A DNA stretch of 64,000 bases from the NCBI GenBank assembly GCA_023212645.1, contig JALBYC010000001.1, positions 682,001 to 746,000 on the forward strand. Direction: 5' to 3'. Made by a program: the position numbers and the translations under genes. The DNA is from Farysia itapuensis (Eukaryota; Basidiomycota; Ustilaginomycetes; Ustilaginales; Ustilaginaceae). The notes below the pieces were generated by a model that saw only the letters and a program-made list of their open reading frames with translations, was not told where the DNA came from and searched no databases. This document shows, piece after piece, positions 29,681 through 37,691 of the stretch. The stretch's first letter is position 1; each line of letters starts with the position of its first letter.

Positions 29681-31726
29681 CTACGCTGCGGGCAACTGAG
29701 AGATGTGTTGGTTTAGACGCTCAACGAGTTCAAGCTTTTTGCCGCCCTTGCTTAGACGGTAGAAGTTGCAAGCGGCTTTGAGTTCAGCAACTGTGTAGGC
29801 ACTCAGTTTGCCCTCCTTCCAGAGTGTTCGGATCTGCCCATCGTCTTCGAACGCAGAGTTGCGCACATTGGTACTGGTCTGAACACTCGAGCTGCTAGGA
29901 GCTGGCGCAAGTGAACGCGTATCGGCATCGATGCTGGCATGCCACTGCTCGATAAGATCGGCTGCTCGCTTGCGAATGCTCCCGTAAGCAGGGACCGTCA
30001 GATCCTGAATCTCTTCCGGCAGCGGTTCTTGGAAGGCGGTAGCCATCAGGACAGCGTGGTGATGATTCAGCCCAGGATTTGGATAGTGATCCGGATTGAA
30101 AGGCTGCCGCTTTTGGTACTTTTCGATGATGGCGACGGCTGCATCGACCTGATCGTCTTGGGCATCGAGCACACTCAAAACTCTTTCGGGCACGCCTCGC
30201 ACGTCATCGGCAAATGGCAACGTGATGATCTGCATGCCGGGAGCAACCACTTGCTGTCCGTCTCGCAGCTCTTCCTTCTGAGGAACGATGGCAACAAATG
30301 CTGGTATCGAGTTCTGACGCGGCATAAACAGCCCAAGTCCGACCTTGTCCTTGGCCAACATTGATGTGAGAAGAGCAGAAAAGGTCTTCTTGCTGCCTTT
30401 CCACATGACATCGCTGGGGTATATGAAGTAAGCGTGCTTGACATTCCACTCAAACTTGACGAAGCTCTTGTCTTGAAAGCCGAGCAATTTGAGACACGGC
30501 AGCATGCCGTAAGACCTGATTTGCTTAAGTTCCGCATCGGTAAAGGTAACCAGTGAGCGGGCGCTGGGAGATAGGCCGAATTGGAACGCTGACACCACCT
30601 CTTCCTTGACCAGCAGGCGTTTCGTGTTGGCGTCGATATGATGTTGATGCGTCACCACTTCCTTAAGCTCGCCACAGTCTTCGTCCACAATTACCTTGAC
30701 AGGGTTACCCTTGGTTGCCTTGCTGACAAGACTGTAGCCCTTGACGCCAATCTGCCACTTTCGGCCACGGGTTCTGGCCTGAGGCAGTCTGGTCTCGTCG
30801 TCGGTTCCTGGATCCAGTGCAGCCAGCTCAAAGCGAATGTTGAAGATGACGCGTTTTGGTGTCTCGCGCGTGGTGATATCCTGCTCCAATTCTTGGAATC
30901 GGACGGCCGAATCCCACACGGATCGCTTGAGCTCTTGTCCTCGCAACTGTTCCGTGGAGCTGCTAAAGCCCGGCGGTACGCGCGGGCCAAATGCCCCCGT
31001 CTCATCCTCATCATCGTCGTAATGCGCGAAAATGTCGGCGTAGAAGCGGTTGATTTGGAATGGTGTAGTTTCTGAGCTGCTGATGAAGAAAGGCTCGACG
31101 CGTATGCCAGCCTTGCGAAACTCGCCCATCTTGTCCAAGCTCGACCTGCGAGCTTTGGCGGATCTGGAATCGGTGCCATGCGGATGTGGGTCGTCGTTGT
31201 CGGTGATGAAAAACACGCGCTTGCTACCTGCATTTCCGGCGGAAACCATGGCGACACCGGCATTGGCAAGAGCCCAGTCGATGCGCATTTGCTTCTCGGC
31301 CGGCGACAAGACTTGCTCTAGATGCCCCACATCCTGTTGTGCTTCTTTGAGTAGAGACTTGAGATTGTACGTGTCAGGCACGTTTACTTGACGGATAGTC
31401 TGCAGCTCGTAACTGCCACGGTAGTATTCGCCGGGCCTGGCTGACTTGAACAGCGTCTCTTCGCAGTTGAAAAGCATGACGCCAACGTGATCGTGAGCGC
31501 TGCTGATCAGCTTCTTTTCCATCATCGCTGCCGCTGCCTTGAGCGCACTGTACAGATGTGTGGTTCCCTCGGAATTTGTGCGATGCATTGACGGGCCGGC
31601 GTCGATGCAGAACAACACCATATCCTTCTGGTAGGTTCCCTCGAGATCCATCTCCTCGTACTCATCGTCATCCTCTGAATCGTCACGAGCGGCCTCCCGC
31701 CTGTTGACAAAGTACGGTTTCGGCAT
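29681..31726 (-). CDS. ku70: Ku70, DNA end-binding subunit of the non-homologous end-joining complex
   Basis: A single-exon product of 681 aa. The N-terminal von Willebrand A-like domain (about 30-260) begins with KDMVLFCIDAGPSM and includes DHVGVMLFNCEET and KRVFFITDNDDPH. The Ku core ring follows (about 270-560) with GIRVEPFFISS, IRSYGMLPCLKLLGF and DKVGLGLFMPRQNSIPAFVAIVPQ. The C-terminus carries a SAP DNA-binding motif at about 640-678 (YTVAELKAACNFYRLSKGGKKLELVERL). Ku70 pairs with Ku80, encircles DNA ends, starts end joining and protects telomeres. It is complete with no sign of disruption. It is divergent from an alpha/beta hydrolase gene. Confidence 0.96.
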   Translation of the reverse strand: MPKPYFVNRREAARDDSEDDDEYEEMDLEGTYQKDMVLFCIDAGPSMHRTNSEGTTHLYSALKAAAAMMEKKLISSAHDHVGVMLFNCEETLFKSARPGEYYRGSYELQTIRQVNVPDTYNLKSLLKEAQQDVGHLEQVLSPAEKQMRIDWALANAGVAMVSAGNAGSKRVFFITDNDDPHPHGTDSRSAKARRSSLDKMGEFRKAGIRVEPFFISSSETTPFQINRFYADIFAHYDDDEDETGAFGPRVPPGFSSSTEQLRGQELKRSVWDSAVRFQELEQDITTRETPKRVIFNIRFELAALDPGTDDETRLPQARTRGRKWQIGVKGYSLVSKATKGNPVKVIVDEDCGELKEVVTHQHHIDANTKRLLVKEEVVSAFQFGLSPSARSLVTFTDAELKQIRSYGMLPCLKLLGFQDKSFVKFEWNVKHAYFIYPSDVMWKGSKKTFSALLTSMLAKDKVGLGLFMPRQNSIPAFVAIVPQKEELRDGQQVVAPGMQIITLPFADDVRGVPERVLSVLDAQDDQVDAAVAIIEKYQKRQPFNPDHYPNPGLNHHHAVLMATAFQEPLPEEIQDLTVPAYGSIRKRAADLIEQWHASIDADTRSLAPAPSSSSVQTSTNVRNSAFEDDGQIRTLWKEGKLSAYTVAELKAACNFYRLSKGGKKLELVERLNQHISQLPAA

Positions 31727-31887
31727 GCTGACGGCGTATAGCGAGGTGCTGATCAGCGATCGTCTGGTCGAGGCACAAGAAGAAGTCGGCTGAGCAGCCG
31801 TTCGAGCGGGGAACGGGCAGTAGGAATTCGGAATTCGGAAAACCGGAAAATGGGGAATTAGCTTGTTAGAGCGCTATTCATCTCCAC

Positions 31888-31937
31888 AAACCGTTAACCG
31901 TTCAACCGTAAACCGTAAACCGTAAACCGTAAATCGT
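31888..31937. repeat. Heptanucleotide AAACCGT tandem repeat in the Ku70 promoter region
   Basis: Seven consecutive units: AAACCGT, TAACCGT, TCAACCGT, three exact AAACCGT (31910-31930) and AAATCGT. It lies in the 273-nt divergent region between Ku70 and the hydrolase, about 160 nt from the Ku70 start and 60 nt from the hydrolase start. A nearby AATTCGG/CCGGAAAA stretch (about 31823-31850) is also partly repetitive. Confidence 0.85.
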
Positions 31938-31999
31938 AGACCGCCGGCCCGGTGCACCCGAGCGAGGATCTCGTCCTTCCGAACCACTCGTAAACAAGG

Positions 32000-33004
32000 A
32001 TGTCGATCATGCCAAAGTCAGCTAACCCGTCCCGGGAGGAGATACTTGCAATTGCGAGTGCTATTCGCGCTGCTCCTGCAATTATCCCTACCGAGCGATG
32101 CGACTGGTCAGCCAGCGTACCATCGCCTTCCGTTCAAGGGCGGAACGTGGAGCTGCAAATTTACGATGCTCCCTCACTCCGGGGCAAGTCGGGCGGGCAC
32201 AAGAGACCAGCTGTATTGAGCTGGCACGGAAGTGGCTACATGGTTCCGCGTCTAGGGAGAGACGCCTATTTGGCACGCTACCTTTCCACCAACCTGGATG
32301 TGACTTTCGTGGATGCTGACTACGCCAAGGCTCCTGAGCATCCCTTCCCGGCTGGAATTTTGGAATGCATCCCTGCCTTTCGCTGGGTGCTGGAGCAGCC
32401 TTGGTTTGACGGTAACCTGATTCTGTGTGGTCTGTCCGCAGGCGGTCAATTTGCTGTTTCGCTCTCCTCGCGTGAAACGGCTCTCTCCCTTGGCTTGACT
32501 GCTGAAGAGTACAGTCACGTAAAAGCCACGATCGCTTTCTATCCTGCAACGGACGCTACTATTCCTGCAGATGCCAAAAAGACCAACGAAGGTGCAATTC
32601 CCGTAGATATCCCAATGTCACCACTGAGCAGGGAGCTCATGACTTTCTTTTTCAGCTGCTACATCGGCTTTGACCAGACGGAATGGGCGACCAAGGCTAG
32701 GGACCCGAGAGTGTCGCCCGCTTTTGCCGATCCGGCATCGTACCAGGTTCCTTTGTACATCATTGCGTGCGAGCATGATCCTCTTGGTGCTGAAGCTACC
32801 GCTTTTGCCAAGTCGCTCCTTCAACAACCGAACAACAAGCACGAGTACTACTTTGCCCGAGCTGTTGGACATGGCTTCGAGACTCGGGTGCCCGAGATTG
32901 GCCAGCCTGACTTTGAAAAAGCTCCGGGAAGCAAGACCAAGAAGGAGGCTTACGAAAAGATGCTCGCTTTCCTGCGAGACAGAGTTCCTGCCATCGCACA
33001 CTGA
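32000..33004 (+). CDS. Alpha/beta hydrolase fold-3 (hormone-sensitive-lipase type) esterase
   Basis: A single-exon product of 334 aa. Near residue 75 it has WHGSGY, the oxyanion-hole HGGG-type motif of the HSL group. The nucleophile elbow GLSAGG lies at about 145. The acid and base are probably Asp in ACEHDPL (about 257) and His in VGHGFETR (about 290). Between them come DADYAKAPEHPFPAG, typical of the group. No signal peptide is seen, so it is probably cytosolic. Substrates may be short-chain esters or carbamates; they cannot be told from the sequence. A second Met at codon 4 is an alternative start. Confidence 0.85.
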   Translation: MSIMPKSANPSREEILAIASAIRAAPAIIPTERCDWSASVPSPSVQGRNVELQIYDAPSLRGKSGGHKRPAVLSWHGSGYMVPRLGRDAYLARYLSTNLDVTFVDADYAKAPEHPFPAGILECIPAFRWVLEQPWFDGNLILCGLSAGGQFAVSLSSRETALSLGLTAEEYSHVKATIAFYPATDATIPADAKKTNEGAIPVDIPMSPLSRELMTFFFSCYIGFDQTEWATKARDPRVSPAFADPASYQVPLYIIACEHDPLGAEATAFAKSLLQQPNNKHEYYFARAVGHGFETRVPEIGQPDFEKAPGSKTKKEAYEKMLAFLRDRVPAIAH

Positions 33005-33044
33005 TTATCAGACAATCACAATTAAGAGCACACCAGGTAGATTC

Positions 33045-33220
33045 ATGCTTTCTAGATGGCTTGCTAGATGACGTTGCTGGAGCAATATATAGAAGGATGC
33101 GTTCTAGATGGCTTGCTTGATGACGATAATGGAGCAACATGTAGGAGGACGCGTTCTATATGGCTTGCTTTATGATGTTTGAAGACCAATGTGTGAAAGG
33201 ATGCGCAGGATGCGTTCTGG
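33045..33220. repeat. 52-bp tandem repeat, three full copies plus a partial copy
   Basis: Units at 33045-33096, 33097-33148 and 33149-33200 align without gaps and share TTCTAGATGGCTTGCT (third copy TTCTATATGG). A partial fourth copy follows to 33220. The array occupies most of the convergent space between the hydrolase stop (33004) and the GT90 stop (33241), so it lies in the 3' region of both. Confidence 0.88.
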
Positions 33221-33240
33221 AATACTTGATGTTTGATATT

Positions 33241-34770
33241 CTACGTGGGAGGCCAGTCGATCGAGCCACTGAGACGCCAGACTCCGTACTCGATATCGCC
33301 TTTGGCGCCCAGTCTTGCCATGTTCTTGTCCTTTCCACCAGACGGTACGACGCCACCACCACCACCTCCAAGAGGTGCGGGACCGTGTTCTCCAGACACA
33401 TTGTCTAGTGGCCACGTATTGGTGTTGAGCACAGAGGCGTACGCCTTGAGTGCGGCTCGAACATAGCACATGGTGGCAGCTGGAGTGAGATAACGCTGCT
33501 TCAGTGTCTGCACTGCATTGTCAGCGATCTTTTGCGGGGAGTTTGTGCCAACCGAAGCGGTGTTGTTCGAGTCCAAAGCTTGCAGACCTTTCACCAGCTG
33601 CTCAAGGCCGTTGAAGAGAGGTCCGGCGAGCTCAATGTAGTTCTGTTGAGTACTTGCAGGATCGGACACAAGTGCGGGATGAAAGTGCTGTGTCCACTCC
33701 AAAGGATGAGCAATGACGACTGCATGACAGCCGAAGAGGTACTTGCTCCTGCCACTGTAACTGTTACCCTCTGAGTGGATAAGGTACTTGTGTCGACAAT
33801 GCTCGTGCATGGGTACTAGTTCGTGAAACTCTGCGCCCTGATCGTGGAAGCTCGTCTGCTCTACATCAGCCCACACTTCACGTGTCGGGTCTTTGCGGCG
33901 ATCGGTACGCTGCAGCAGGTCTTCGCGAACAGGATAGTGATTTGCAAGTCCACGCCAGAAGGCGTGGGTGTCCTTTTGGGGCCAGGGAAATTGGCGCTCC
34001 TCGCGTTCCGAAAGGGCAATGAACTCTTCGTAGGATGCAATACCAGCTTCGGGCCAGCCAGCAAAGCCAAAGTCTGGCAACAACCAAGTGCCTATGCGTG
34101 GGTCTTGATCGATACGTTTTACCATTGTCCAAGCAGCAGCAGATGGATTTCCATCCTTGTCTGCTGTCGTGAACACCAGGTCGACCGGCGGTACAGGTGA
34201 TCCGACCTTTCCGCCACGAGTGGATGAACTTGCTGGATCAGTGGTCACTGCGGTATGCAGGAGGTGTAAGAGAGCCGAAATGCGCGACTCTCCACCTTCG
34301 CGAACCTGACGGATGTACAGCTGTCCGTCCTTGACAATGACACGAGCCATGCCCCAACCTCGCGAAGAAGAGTCGGCCGCACTTTGTACATCGTCGAACG
34401 AGATACCGCCTTTGGCCTGCCAGGCTCGTGTGTTTGTCTCTAGCTGTGGATATAGCTTGCCAAACTCTGTGCGGCAGGATGCTTCGTCCATGGTTCGGTC
34501 GCGACGTTGCGTTGGCGACAGACCCGACGTCCACTCTCCACTTGAGCCAAATTGGCTACCAGATGATCCAAACAGCGTTGCACGTTTGCTCTCGGGGACG
34601 GAAACAACGGAGAGCATGACGCATAGCGCGACGAAGAGCCCAGCTCCATAGACGGACACGACCGAGAACAGCTGGACATACGAGTTCTGAGCACTGCGGG
34701 CTCGTCTCGCCGATGGTCCAGCTGGATCCTCTGAGCTTGCAACCGGCTCGTACCGCGATGTTGACGCCAT
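33241..34770 (-). CDS. GT90 family glycosyltransferase (CAP10/DUF821-like)
   Basis: A single-exon product of 509 aa. A membrane segment at about 33-60 (VQLFSVVSVYGAGLFVALCV) after a short tail predicts a type II Golgi protein. The catalytic domain shows VDLVFTTADKDG, FPWPQKDTHAFWRGLANHYPVREDLLQ and CRHKYLIHSEGNSYSGRSKYLFGCHAVV, the signature of the CAP10/KDELC/Rumi family GT90, which transfers xylose or glucose. Cryptococcus CAP10-related proteins act in capsule and cell-wall glycan synthesis, so a role in secreted or surface glycans is likely, but the sugar cannot be told. It is divergent from the next gene, with only 189 nt between starts. Confidence 0.88.
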   Translation of the reverse strand: MASTSRYEPVASSEDPAGPSARRARSAQNSYVQLFSVVSVYGAGLFVALCVMLSVVSVPESKRATLFGSSGSQFGSSGEWTSGLSPTQRRDRTMDEASCRTEFGKLYPQLETNTRAWQAKGGISFDDVQSAADSSSRGWGMARVIVKDGQLYIRQVREGGESRISALLHLLHTAVTTDPASSSTRGGKVGSPVPPVDLVFTTADKDGNPSAAAWTMVKRIDQDPRIGTWLLPDFGFAGWPEAGIASYEEFIALSEREERQFPWPQKDTHAFWRGLANHYPVREDLLQRTDRRKDPTREVWADVEQTSFHDQGAEFHELVPMHEHCRHKYLIHSEGNSYSGRSKYLFGCHAVVIAHPLEWTQHFHPALVSDPASTQQNYIELAGPLFNGLEQLVKGLQALDSNNTASVGTNSPQKIADNAVQTLKQRYLTPAATMCYVRAALKAYASVLNTNTWPLDNVSGEHGPAPLGGGGGGVVPSGGKDKNMARLGAKGDIEYGVWRLSGSIDWPPT

Positions 34771-34959
34771 ATCAACGGTATTCGGCCGTGTCTGTCCGGA
34801 ACACGATGAGGAGACGGGAGAAGGTTGCCCGTGAGGCGTGGATACATCGATACATGTTGCGGGACACGGAACTCCGGATCACGGAAGTCGGAAGATATAT
34901 TGCTAGATGCTTGCTTGCATGCCTGCTACCTTGCTTCGTACATCACTGTCCGGGCCGAC

Positions 34960-35572
34960 ATGACATCTCATGACTTCGGCTTGCAGAGAAGCGGAGTGCA
35001 CCAAGTGCTTGAGCTGATCAACAAGTGTGATGCTCTGGCCAAGACGTTTGACGCCACTTTTTCTCAGTCCGTCTCGCTGATCGAGCAAGTTGCCAACAAT
35101 AGCTATGGTGGAGCAGTAGCCCACCACACAAGAGGCGCGGCGTCTCTGATGGAGCAGACGCTGGACATGCTGCGCGAAACACTACAGAAATGTGAAGCAA
35201 TAGTCAATCAGATGCTGGGATGCATCTACTCAGACGTGCCTCTGCTTCTCGATCAGCTCGATGCTGGCCAGCAAGCAACGGCAAATTTGCCTAGCAACTT
35301 CAACCCAAAGTCTGCCCTCGACAGCATATCTCAGCTTTTCTACGTATGTGTCCTCCAAAAGATCCCAAAGTCGGTCGTAGCTGACAATTACAACTTCACA
35401 GTCATATCAAGATTTGTTGCTCGAGAAACGTGAGTTGCTGAGCGACTTTACATGCGAAGACATCTCGCCCGCCGAATTCTTCCAGCGTTGGGGTTCTATC
35501 GAAGACGGCGGACTACACAATGAGCGGAGAAAGGACGTCGACGATCTCGCAGATCTTTTGTCAGCATTCTGA
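34960..35572 (+). CDS. Conserved-looking 184-aa protein of unknown function (two exons)
   Basis: Exon 1 is 34960-35343 and exon 2 35402-35572; the 58-nt intron has GTATGT, a GCTGAC branch and TTCACAG. Both exons are phase 0, giving 184 aa. The protein is mostly helical, with heptad-like stretches (LELINKCDALAKTFDATF and LMEQTLDMLRETLQKCEAI) that suggest a coiled coil. The second exon has a distinctive YQDLLLEKRELLSDF and FFQRWGSIEDGGL before an acidic end. No signal or membrane segment is seen. I do not recognise the family. The frame is open further 5' (to 34825), but 34960 is preferred because the earlier part overlaps the GT90 promoter. Its stop is 41 nt from the RPA1 stop. Confidence 0.75.
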
Positions 35573-35613
35573 TTTCATCAGGGAATATCTACATTTACTA
35601 GGACGCAGCGAGA

Positions 35614-37527
35614 CTACATGTAGCTCCGGATCGCGTCAACGAGCTCCTGTCCAGCCTGAGCAAAGTCGACGTGGGCGAGCCGACTGATTGTATAACGGAT
35701 ACGAGTGGTCTCGTTGTACGTGTCCATCTTGGCTCGACAGTTGAAGACGTAAAGCTGATTGGCCGCTTTGTGGATGATCGCGTCAAACTCTCCAGAATTC
35801 TCCTCGCGCAATTTGTGCAACTCCCCAGCGGACATGCCGATGATTTTGGCAGCATCGTCGTTGAAGCCCGACAGCCACATCTGACCCGATCCATCGGCTA
35901 CGTTGGTGGAAAGAATGTATCGGTATTCTGGCTCAGGGTAGGCGCGGTCGCACTTTTCGCAACGCCAGTTCCCGTCCATGTCGACATTGACTTTCTTGTT
36001 GCAGTTTTCCGAAGGGCATGCAGTGTAGTAAAGATTGTCGTGCTTGATGTAGATGACGGTGGCGACAACGTTGAAGTAGTCGGTCTTCTCAGCGTTCATG
36101 CCCAAGTTTTCGTCTTTGATCTGAGCGATTGTTTTGCGCTCCTTGAGATTGAAGGCGTCACCGCCTGCAGCTGCCAGACCGCCCATCGTACTACTGTACG
36201 GCTTGAACTCCGAGTGAGAGCCATCGTTATCGAACCATCCGCGCAAGGCATAGGCTTCGGTAATGTCGGGATTGATCATCATGGTTGAACTGGAAAACAT
36301 GCTGAGACTGCGACCGCCAAAGTCGCCCACTTTGACACCCTTGAATGCAACCACCGGTTTCTCGTCGACGCCAGCGTTGTTCGGGAAGGTTTCTGCGTTC
36401 TTTCCCCACAACGTCAGTCTGATGCTTCGGCCCGATTGGTCGACAAGCGAGAGCTCGCGCTTCTGGACGGGACGCTGGGATGCTTTGCTGACAATCTCTG
36501 ACATTTCGCCGTACGATTCGAGCACGCCGATCACGTCGCATGTCTGGTTTGGCTCCACGTTTTCTAGCTCGTTGATTCGGACGAACTCGTACTTGACTTC
36601 CGGTACGTCGGAAGCATCAGTGCAGAGCTCAATCTCCGTCTGACCTTCAAAGGTGATTTCATATTCGTTCGACAAGTTGCTGAACTGCTTCTTGGCAATG
36701 TTGACACGCGCTTTCGAGATCAAGTACACCGAGTTCTCTTGTAGCAGATGGTAGAACTTGTCGACGGCGTCATTGAAACCAGTGGCTTTGATCTCGCCAC
36801 TGTCGTCCAAGAGATTGACCGAAAAGAGCTTGCCTTCGCCTCTCTGGTTGGTCCAATGGCGGATGTCAGACTTGGAGGTGACGCGAGCCTTGATGGTCCA
36901 TCGATTCTGATAAGGCGAGAGTCCTTCGATAGGATAGATGGGCATGCCAGCATGAACGCTTGACGAAGCTGACTTGCCAGGCCCGTTCGATTTGGCAAAG
37001 TTGGCAGAAGTAGCGGGCATGGTTCTACCACCGTCTTCGGACCTGACAGCGTCCGAGCTGTTGCCGTTCCCCTTCTGTACATCATCTACGTTCGTGGGAG
37101 TTCCAATACGGTCGGCGAGCGGAGGTTGGATGACAGTGAGATCAAGCAAGATGAGTATCTTCCGGTTCTGAACCATGTTGCTAGCGTACTGGGAAATGCG
37201 CACGACGCAGTTCTTGTCTAGCTCGCCGCTCTCGACCAGGGGTCTCAGTTGGGTAGCGAGCATAGCTTGAGCATAGTTGATACCGTCAGACACGATGAGG
37301 CGGTACCGATCACCAGGATGACCTGGCGCATTGGTTGGGGGTGGAATCTTCTTGATGCTCAGAATTTGACAGACTGGATTCTGCAAATGGTTTGAGGGGT
37401 CGGACGAACGGACCATCTCGGTGATGGCACCATGGGTAAGGTCTTTCAGCGACATGGCGGACTTGTCGACTAGATCTTTCCTTGCAGCGAGCAAAGGTGC
37501 GAAGACAGCAGCAAGGTGGGCGGACAA
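35614..37527 (-). CDS. rfa1: Replication protein A large subunit (RPA1)
   Basis: A single-exon product of 637 aa, typical of RPA70. The N-terminal OB fold starts at LTHGAITEMV; DNA-binding OB folds follow with SPYQNRWTIKARVTSKSDIRHW and GEGKLFSVNLLDDSGEIKATGF. A zinc ribbon CPSENCNKKVNVDMDGNWRCEKC lies at about 505-527, inside DNA-binding domain C, next to YRYILSTNVADGSGQMWLSGF. RPA coats single-stranded DNA in replication, repair and checkpoint signalling. The start at 37527 adds 24 residues; the ATG at 37455 (MSLKDLTHGAI) fits other RPA1 proteins better and is a likely alternative. Confidence 0.96.
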   Translation of the reverse strand: MSAHLAAVFAPLLAARKDLVDKSAMSLKDLTHGAITEMVRSSDPSNHLQNPVCQILSIKKIPPPTNAPGHPGDRYRLIVSDGINYAQAMLATQLRPLVESGELDKNCVVRISQYASNMVQNRKILILLDLTVIQPPLADRIGTPTNVDDVQKGNGNSSDAVRSEDGGRTMPATSANFAKSNGPGKSASSSVHAGMPIYPIEGLSPYQNRWTIKARVTSKSDIRHWTNQRGEGKLFSVNLLDDSGEIKATGFNDAVDKFYHLLQENSVYLISKARVNIAKKQFSNLSNEYEITFEGQTEIELCTDASDVPEVKYEFVRINELENVEPNQTCDVIGVLESYGEMSEIVSKASQRPVQKRELSLVDQSGRSIRLTLWGKNAETFPNNAGVDEKPVVAFKGVKVGDFGGRSLSMFSSSTMMINPDITEAYALRGWFDNDGSHSEFKPYSSTMGGLAAAGGDAFNLKERKTIAQIKDENLGMNAEKTDYFNVVATVIYIKHDNLYYTACPSENCNKKVNVDMDGNWRCEKCDRAYPEPEYRYILSTNVADGSGQMWLSGFNDDAAKIIGMSAGELHKLREENSGEFDAIIHKAANQLYVFNCRAKMDTYNETTRIRYTISRLAHVDFAQAGQELVDAIRSYM

Positions 37528-37585
37528 GTGGCGAAACGTACAAATTGGCTGAGTCGAGGCGTAAAGTGCTTTTCAGCCGCGCGCG

Positions 37586-37591
37586 ACGCGT
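37586..37591. promoter_or_regulatory. MluI cell-cycle box (ACGCGT) upstream of RPA1
   Basis: ACGCGT lies 59 nt upstream of the 37527 start, in a GCGCG-rich context. This is the binding core of the G1/S factor MBF known from budding and fission yeasts; RPA subunit genes are known MBF targets there. Confidence 0.6.
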
Positions 37592-37672
37592 TCCGTGCGC
37601 GAGAACAACACTATTTCCCGTATTTCGGCTCCGAGGTGAACCGAAAAGGTAGAAAATTCACGTGACCTTTCT

Positions 37673-37678
37673 ACGCGT
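37673..37678. promoter_or_regulatory. Second MluI cell-cycle box (ACGCGT) upstream of RPA1
   Basis: A second ACGCGT, 87 nt beyond the first. Paired boxes within about 150 nt of a replication gene are typical of MBF-controlled promoters. Confidence 0.6.
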
Positions 37679-37691
37679 GAGTGTGAGCCTG

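Noticed and set aside
31888..31937. Interstitial telomere repeat
   Set aside because: The unit AAACCGT differs from TTAGGG and from CCCTAAA; it is not a true telomere array.
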